This document shows positions 6,760 through 9,009 of a stretch of 9,009 bases of DNA, piece by piece. The stretch spans positions 1 through 9,009 of the forward strand of contig JAHHOC010000321.1 in the NCBI GenBank assembly GCA_018677115.1. The letters run 5' to 3'. The stretch's first letter is position 1. Each line of letters starts with the position of its first letter. Both the position numbers and the translations under genes were made by a program. The stretch is from Arenicella sp. (GTDB lineage Bacteria; Pseudomonadota; Gammaproteobacteria; Arenicellales; Arenicellaceae). The notes under the pieces were generated by a model. The model was given only the letters and a program-made list of their open reading frames with translations, was not told the DNA's origin and did no database searches.

Positions 6760-7311
6760 ATGAAAATTAAACTCACCGCGCTGCTGATTGCCAGTCTGTT
6801 ACTCGCTCCGCTCAGCGCAACCGCCAAGCCAGAATGCCACGAGCTGCTCGACTACAGCGCCACCAAGTTGCGCACCACCAAACAGGTTAACTTCTGTGAG
6901 CAATTCGCCGGCAAGGCCATGCTGGTGGTAAACACGGCCAGCCAGTGTGGCTACACACCGCAATTCAAGGACCTCGAAGCAGTACACAAGCGCTTTGGGG
7001 ATCAACTTGCCGTGGTCGGCTTCCCGTCTGACGACTTTAACCAGGAGCATGCTGACACTGAAAAAATTGCCGACGTCTGCTACCTCAATTACGGCGTCAC
7101 TTTCACTATGCTGGAACCCAGTAAGGTCAAGGGCGAGGGCGCCAATGCCCTGTTCCGTAAACTGGCCGAACGCACCGGCGAAGAACCGGGCTGGAACTTC
7201 AACAAATACCTTATTTCCCCCGACGGTGAGCAGGTAACGCATTTTCCATCCAGGGTAAAGCCTGCCGGCGATGACTTCATCGCGGCGGTAGAGGCTGTGC
7301 TGGGAGATTGA
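6760..7311 (+). CDS. Exported glutathione peroxidase-family thiol peroxidase
   Basis: Thioredoxin-fold peroxidase reducing hydroperoxides. From the ATG at 6760 it has 183 residues with a typical Sec signal: KIK, a hydrophobic LTALLIASLLLAPLSA stretch, and a likely cut after ATA (residue 22), so it is probably periplasmic. The peroxidatic cysteine is Cys63 (NTASQCGYT; codon TGT, not selenocysteine). WNFNKYL supplies Trp145 and Asn146. Cys107 lies where thioredoxin-dependent GPx enzymes keep the resolving cysteine. The usual FPxNQF motif is FPSDDF, so the tetrad Gln is Asp92; I recall similar FPSNDFNQE motifs in exported homologues of Vibrio and relatives. Cys26 and Cys46 may form an extra disulfide. 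TGGAGGA lies 7 nt before this start. An in-frame ATG at 6730 with AGGGGAG would add 10 residues before the signal. It follows the LysR gene on the same strand after 60 nt. Confidence 0.88.
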   Translation: MKIKLTALLIASLLLAPLSATAKPECHELLDYSATKLRTTKQVNFCEQFAGKAMLVVNTASQCGYTPQFKDLEAVHKRFGDQLAVVGFPSDDFNQEHADTEKIADVCYLNYGVTFTMLEPSKVKGEGANALFRKLAERTGEEPGWNFNKYLISPDGEQVTHFPSRVKPAGDDFIAAVEAVLGD

Positions 7312-7323
7312 ATCCCTGAACTT

Positions 7324-7380
7324 AGATTGCTTCGGCTATAGCCTCGCAATGACACAATTGTGAAGTTGTCATTGCAAAGA
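7324..7380. repeat. Dispersed hairpin repeat R1 with decayed inverted partner
   Basis: 7324-7353 is a 30-bp copy of the repeat: AGATTGCTTCGGC, TATAGCC, TCGCAATGAC. It folds as ATTGC-GGC-loop-GCC-GCAAT. An inverted partial copy follows, TGTCATTGC at 7367-7375, forming a 9-bp perfect stem with GCAATGACA (7346-7354) and a 12-nt loop. It sits between convergent genes and may also act as a terminator. The spacer shares TGTGAAG (7359-7365) with the spacer of the pair at 8595-8687. The partner overlaps the last codons and stop of the minus-strand gene that ends at 7369. Confidence 0.8.
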
Positions 7381-8508
7381 ATCAGAAACGCGCTGTGATT
7401 GCGTCAGCCGCTGTATTTTCGGATTATCCGAGGTGTTGGCGATTTCCCGTGCCAGCGCTAATTTTTGCTGCTGGCTATCAGAACTGTCACCCACCAGCAT
7501 AGTCACAAAGCGCACTTGCTCCCGAGGTAGTTCCAGGCTGGCATAAGCCCTGCGCAAATCATCGACGTTGTCGATGTTGCCAATATAGCCCATAGCAAAT
7601 CTTCTTTTGCGGCGGCTCGGGGACTCAAAAAACTCCAACAATTTTGATTGTTGTAATGAAGTCATCTCAAAGTCTTTTGAAATCAGCGAATGTTGGTGAA
7701 GATTCCAATTGGTGGACTCCAAAATGTCATCGAAGCGATTCTGTAAGAACTCCAGCCTGAGTTTCGGCTCCTCTGATAAAAAAGCAAAGAACGATTGTGG
7801 GTTAGCATGGGATTCAAGAGAGAGCGTCTTGAGATGTTCTCGTATAAAGTCCGGATCCTTTTCATGCACCATGGAAATAAAATCCTGATCCAGGTAGTTG
7901 ATCCCGTCGTCGTTGGTGATTAGTTGCCGGGCCCATGCCACCGATTCAATATCGTCTCGTTCCAGTAGAATCTTCAACAGCCGCATTCTATTCCAGTGGT
8001 GCAGGCTTTCATCCTGGAACAGTGTTTTCAGATCTGTGGTGTCTAGATCGTGTGACTTGCCCTGCATCAGCAATTGCATTGCCAGTTGTTTTTCGGTGGC
8101 CTTGCTTCCGTTCACAACTGCATTGTAAAGGTCGGCTGCATCCATTAGCGCGAGGCGCTTCTGGGAATCTTCGTAACGCCGTACTGCACCCATCTGCCAC
8201 TCGTCCAGTATGTCGTTAATTGCACCGCTATTTGCAGCGGTGCGCAGCTGGTTTATAAATTTTGCCTGCTGATTTAAAGGGGCTTGTGCCTGAGCGGTGC
8301 TTTCCTGTATTTCGGTTTCAAGCCAGATTTCCTCTCGTAATTGCTGTTCCGCTGAGCGATTATTACTTGAGGACAGCAAGCTGGTGTTTGTTGATTCGCT
8401 CAGCTGGTCTGCGCCCTGCTGATCAAAGTACCCCAGCCAGTACAGCAAAGCCATATTGTTGATGACCAATATGACCAGTAACATCAAACCCGGTTTCAAC
8501 CAGTTCAT
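7369..8508 (-). CDS. Membrane-anchored alpha-helical protein of unknown function
   Basis: I do not recognise this 379-residue protein. It begins with one hydrophobic segment (about residues 6-28, PGLMLLVILVINNMALLYWLGYF) without a clear cleavage site, so it is probably a single-pass inner-membrane protein. The N-terminal side is short and has Lys5, so by the positive-inside rule the rest probably faces the periplasm. Residues 30-80 are polar, rich in Ser, Asn, Gln and Glu, and look like a linker. From about 80 to the end the protein reads as successive amphipathic helices, possibly a helical-repeat (HEAT/TPR-like) fold, but no repeat consensus is certain. No catalytic motif or cysteines are seen. 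The ATG has AAGGA 5 nt upstream and overlaps by 4 nt (ATGA) the stop of a 17-codon ORF. The last codons and stop come from a dispersed repeat (7324-7380). Confidence 0.75.
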   Translation of the reverse strand: MNWLKPGLMLLVILVINNMALLYWLGYFDQQGADQLSESTNTSLLSSSNNRSAEQQLREEIWLETEIQESTAQAQAPLNQQAKFINQLRTAANSGAINDILDEWQMGAVRRYEDSQKRLALMDAADLYNAVVNGSKATEKQLAMQLLMQGKSHDLDTTDLKTLFQDESLHHWNRMRLLKILLERDDIESVAWARQLITNDDGINYLDQDFISMVHEKDPDFIREHLKTLSLESHANPQSFFAFLSEEPKLRLEFLQNRFDDILESTNWNLHQHSLISKDFEMTSLQQSKLLEFFESPSRRKRRFAMGYIGNIDNVDDLRRAYASLELPREQVRFVTMLVGDSSDSQQQKLALAREIANTSDNPKIQRLTQSQRVSDSLQ

Positions 8509-8558
8509 CTGTCCTTCGCCCTGTTGATGTTCATCATGTTTACTGTTAGTGCTTGCAT
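8505..8558 (-). CDS. Possible 17-codon leader ORF coupled to the membrane-protein gene
   Basis: ATG at 8558 opens MQALTVNMMNINRAKDR, preceded by GGAG with a 7-nt spacer (8569-8566). Its TGA overlaps the next gene's ATG as ATGA, the usual geometry of translational coupling. The frame stays open upstream into the hairpin repeat, so it could equally be a remnant of a longer gene or chance. No homology is claimed. Confidence 0.3.
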   Translation of the reverse strand: MQALTVNMMNINRAKDR

Positions 8559-8594
8559 ATCATGTCTCCAATTAATAATACTCCTCTCAACCGC

Positions 8595-8623
8595 AGATTG
8601 CTTCGGCGTTGCCTCGCAATGAC
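8595..8623 (+). repeat. Hairpin repeat R2a
   Basis: 29-bp copy: AGATTGCTTCGGC, GTTGCC, TCGCAATGAC. It shares its first 13 and last 10 bases with R1 and can fold as ATTGC-GGC-GTT-GCC-GCAAT. It is the plus-oriented member of an inverted pair with 8659-8687; the 35-bp spacer between them contains a further GGCAATGACGG fragment (8637-8647). Confidence 0.85.
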
Positions 8624-8658
8624 TGTGAAGGGTGCTGGCAATGACGGATCTTAAAAAT

Positions 8659-8687
8659 GTCATTGCGAGCCGCAGGCGCGGCAATCT
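8659..8687 (-). repeat. Hairpin repeat R2b, inverted partner of R2a
   Basis: Read on the minus strand it is AGATTGCCGCGCC, TGCGGC, TCGCAATGAC: 29 bp, with both ends identical to R2a but different stem-loop bases (GCC...GGC kept complementary), as if the hairpin is conserved by structure. Its outer AG is part of the TAG stop codon (8688-8686) of the GIY-YIG gene. Confidence 0.85.
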
Positions 8688-8973
8688 ACAGCGTATCACT
8701 CATATCCCGCCACTCTGGATTCATCTGCTGAATTAGAGCCTCCTTCTTCGCCCTTGAACCACCCTTTAACTGCTTTTCCCTGCCGATTGCACTGTATATC
8801 GAGTCGCTGTGTTCCCACCACACCAGTTGCGTGCAGTGGTAGCGTTGTGTGAATCCCGGCACCGTCCTTGCTTTGTGCTGCGCAACCCGTCGTTTCAGGT
8901 TTGAGGTAACACCGGTGTACAACACAGTTTTGCCGGGATTTGTGAGCATGTAGACATATCCTTGTTTTTTCAT
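8686..8973 (-). CDS. Stand-alone GIY-YIG (URI-type) endonuclease
   Basis: Small single-domain nuclease of 95 residues, the usual size for stand-alone GIY-YIG proteins. The signature is visible as YVYML (6-10) and YTGVTSNLKRRVAQH (19-33), the GIY and YIG halves being read as YVY and YTG, with catalytic Arg28 and the metal-binding Glu66 in REKQLK (65-70). FTQRY (41-45), LVWWE (50-54) and NPEWRDM (85-91) complete the family pattern. Metal-dependent single- or double-strand cleavage is the family chemistry; the target is unknown. Start ATG at 8973 with GAGGA just upstream. No partner domain or neighbouring repair gene is seen. The gene is boxed by the hairpin repeats: its TAG overlaps R2b, and R3 begins 25 nt upstream of its start. 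Confidence 0.92.
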   Translation of the reverse strand: MKKQGYVYMLTNPGKTVLYTGVTSNLKRRVAQHKARTVPGFTQRYHCTQLVWWEHSDSIYSAIGREKQLKGGSRAKKEALIQQMNPEWRDMSDTL

Positions 8974-8997
8974 CTTGGTCCTCGTTGGTTGTTGTTT

Positions 8998-9009
8998 AGA
9001 TTGCTTCGG
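8998..9009 (+). repeat. Hairpin repeat R3, cut by the window edge
   Basis: AGATTGCTTCGG is identical to the first 12 bases of R1 and R2a. It lies 25 nt upstream of the GIY-YIG start codon and is in inverted orientation relative to R2b, so the two AGATTGC ends face the gene from both sides. Confidence 0.75.

Noticed and set aside
6946..6951. Selenocysteine in the GPx active site
   Set aside because: The active-site codon in ASQCGYT is TGT, an ordinary cysteine, and no in-frame TGA or SECIS-like element is involved.
6799..7242. 147-codon minus-strand ORF opposite the GPx gene
   Set aside because: Antisense to a conserved coding region with intact active-site motifs; no family resemblance.
8505..8699. 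64-codon minus-strand ORF read through the R2 repeats (…SHCEATPKQS…)
   Set aside because: The first ~40 codons are simply translation of the inverted repeat pair and it overlaps the end of the GIY-YIG gene; only the last 17 codons (from 8558) have their own ribosome site.
7324..9009. CRISPR array or insertion sequence
   Set aside because: Repeats are few, inverted, hairpin-forming and unevenly spaced, with no cas genes; no transposase ORF or clear target-site duplication is visible.

Overview
The window looks like chromosomal DNA of a gammaproteobacterium. A LysR-type regulator diverges from leuC-leuD as in Pseudomonas, and YbaK, the periplasmic glutathione-peroxidase-like protein and the small HNH protein all resemble gammaproteobacterial forms. 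No phage, plasmid or CRISPR genes are visible. All family assignments come from reading the sequence and from memory of the families; no database search was run.

Left part (1-1997): a minus-strand pair holds an LCAT/lipase-like alpha/beta hydrolase and, 9 nt downstream, a YbaK-type Cys-tRNA(Pro) deacylase that runs off the left edge. Diverging from the hydrolase is a small HNH-type zinc-finger nuclease gene whose last ~25 codons are out of frame.

Centre (2046-6699): a branched-chain amino acid block. On the minus strand lie leuC, leuD and a third gene of the 2-isopropylmalate/citramalate synthase family. That third gene matches Leptospira CimA at the pyruvate-specificity positions, so it may make (R)-citramalate for threonine-independent isoleucine synthesis, with LeuCD as the next enzyme. 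A LysR-type regulator is divergent from leuC. The 143-bp intergenic region carries a good promoter for each direction and a perfect 8-1-8 palindrome with the LysR T-N11-A signature. The palindrome lies about 65 bp upstream of the predicted leuC start point and over the regulator's own start point.

Right part (6700-9009): a plus-strand exported glutathione-peroxidase-like gene converges on a minus-strand gene for a membrane-anchored alpha-helical protein of unknown function. The right end holds a small GIY-YIG endonuclease gene boxed in by copies of a ~29-30-bp hairpin repeat (AGATTGC...TCGCAATGAC). One inverted pair sits 3' of it and overlaps its stop codon, and another copy begins 25 nt upstream of its start codon. 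A further copy with a decayed partner lies at 7324-7380 and supplies the stop codon of the unknown membrane protein. This nuclease-plus-repeat arrangement resembles REP/RAYT (REPIN) systems in layout but has a different enzyme, and it is the best candidate here for a poorly described system.
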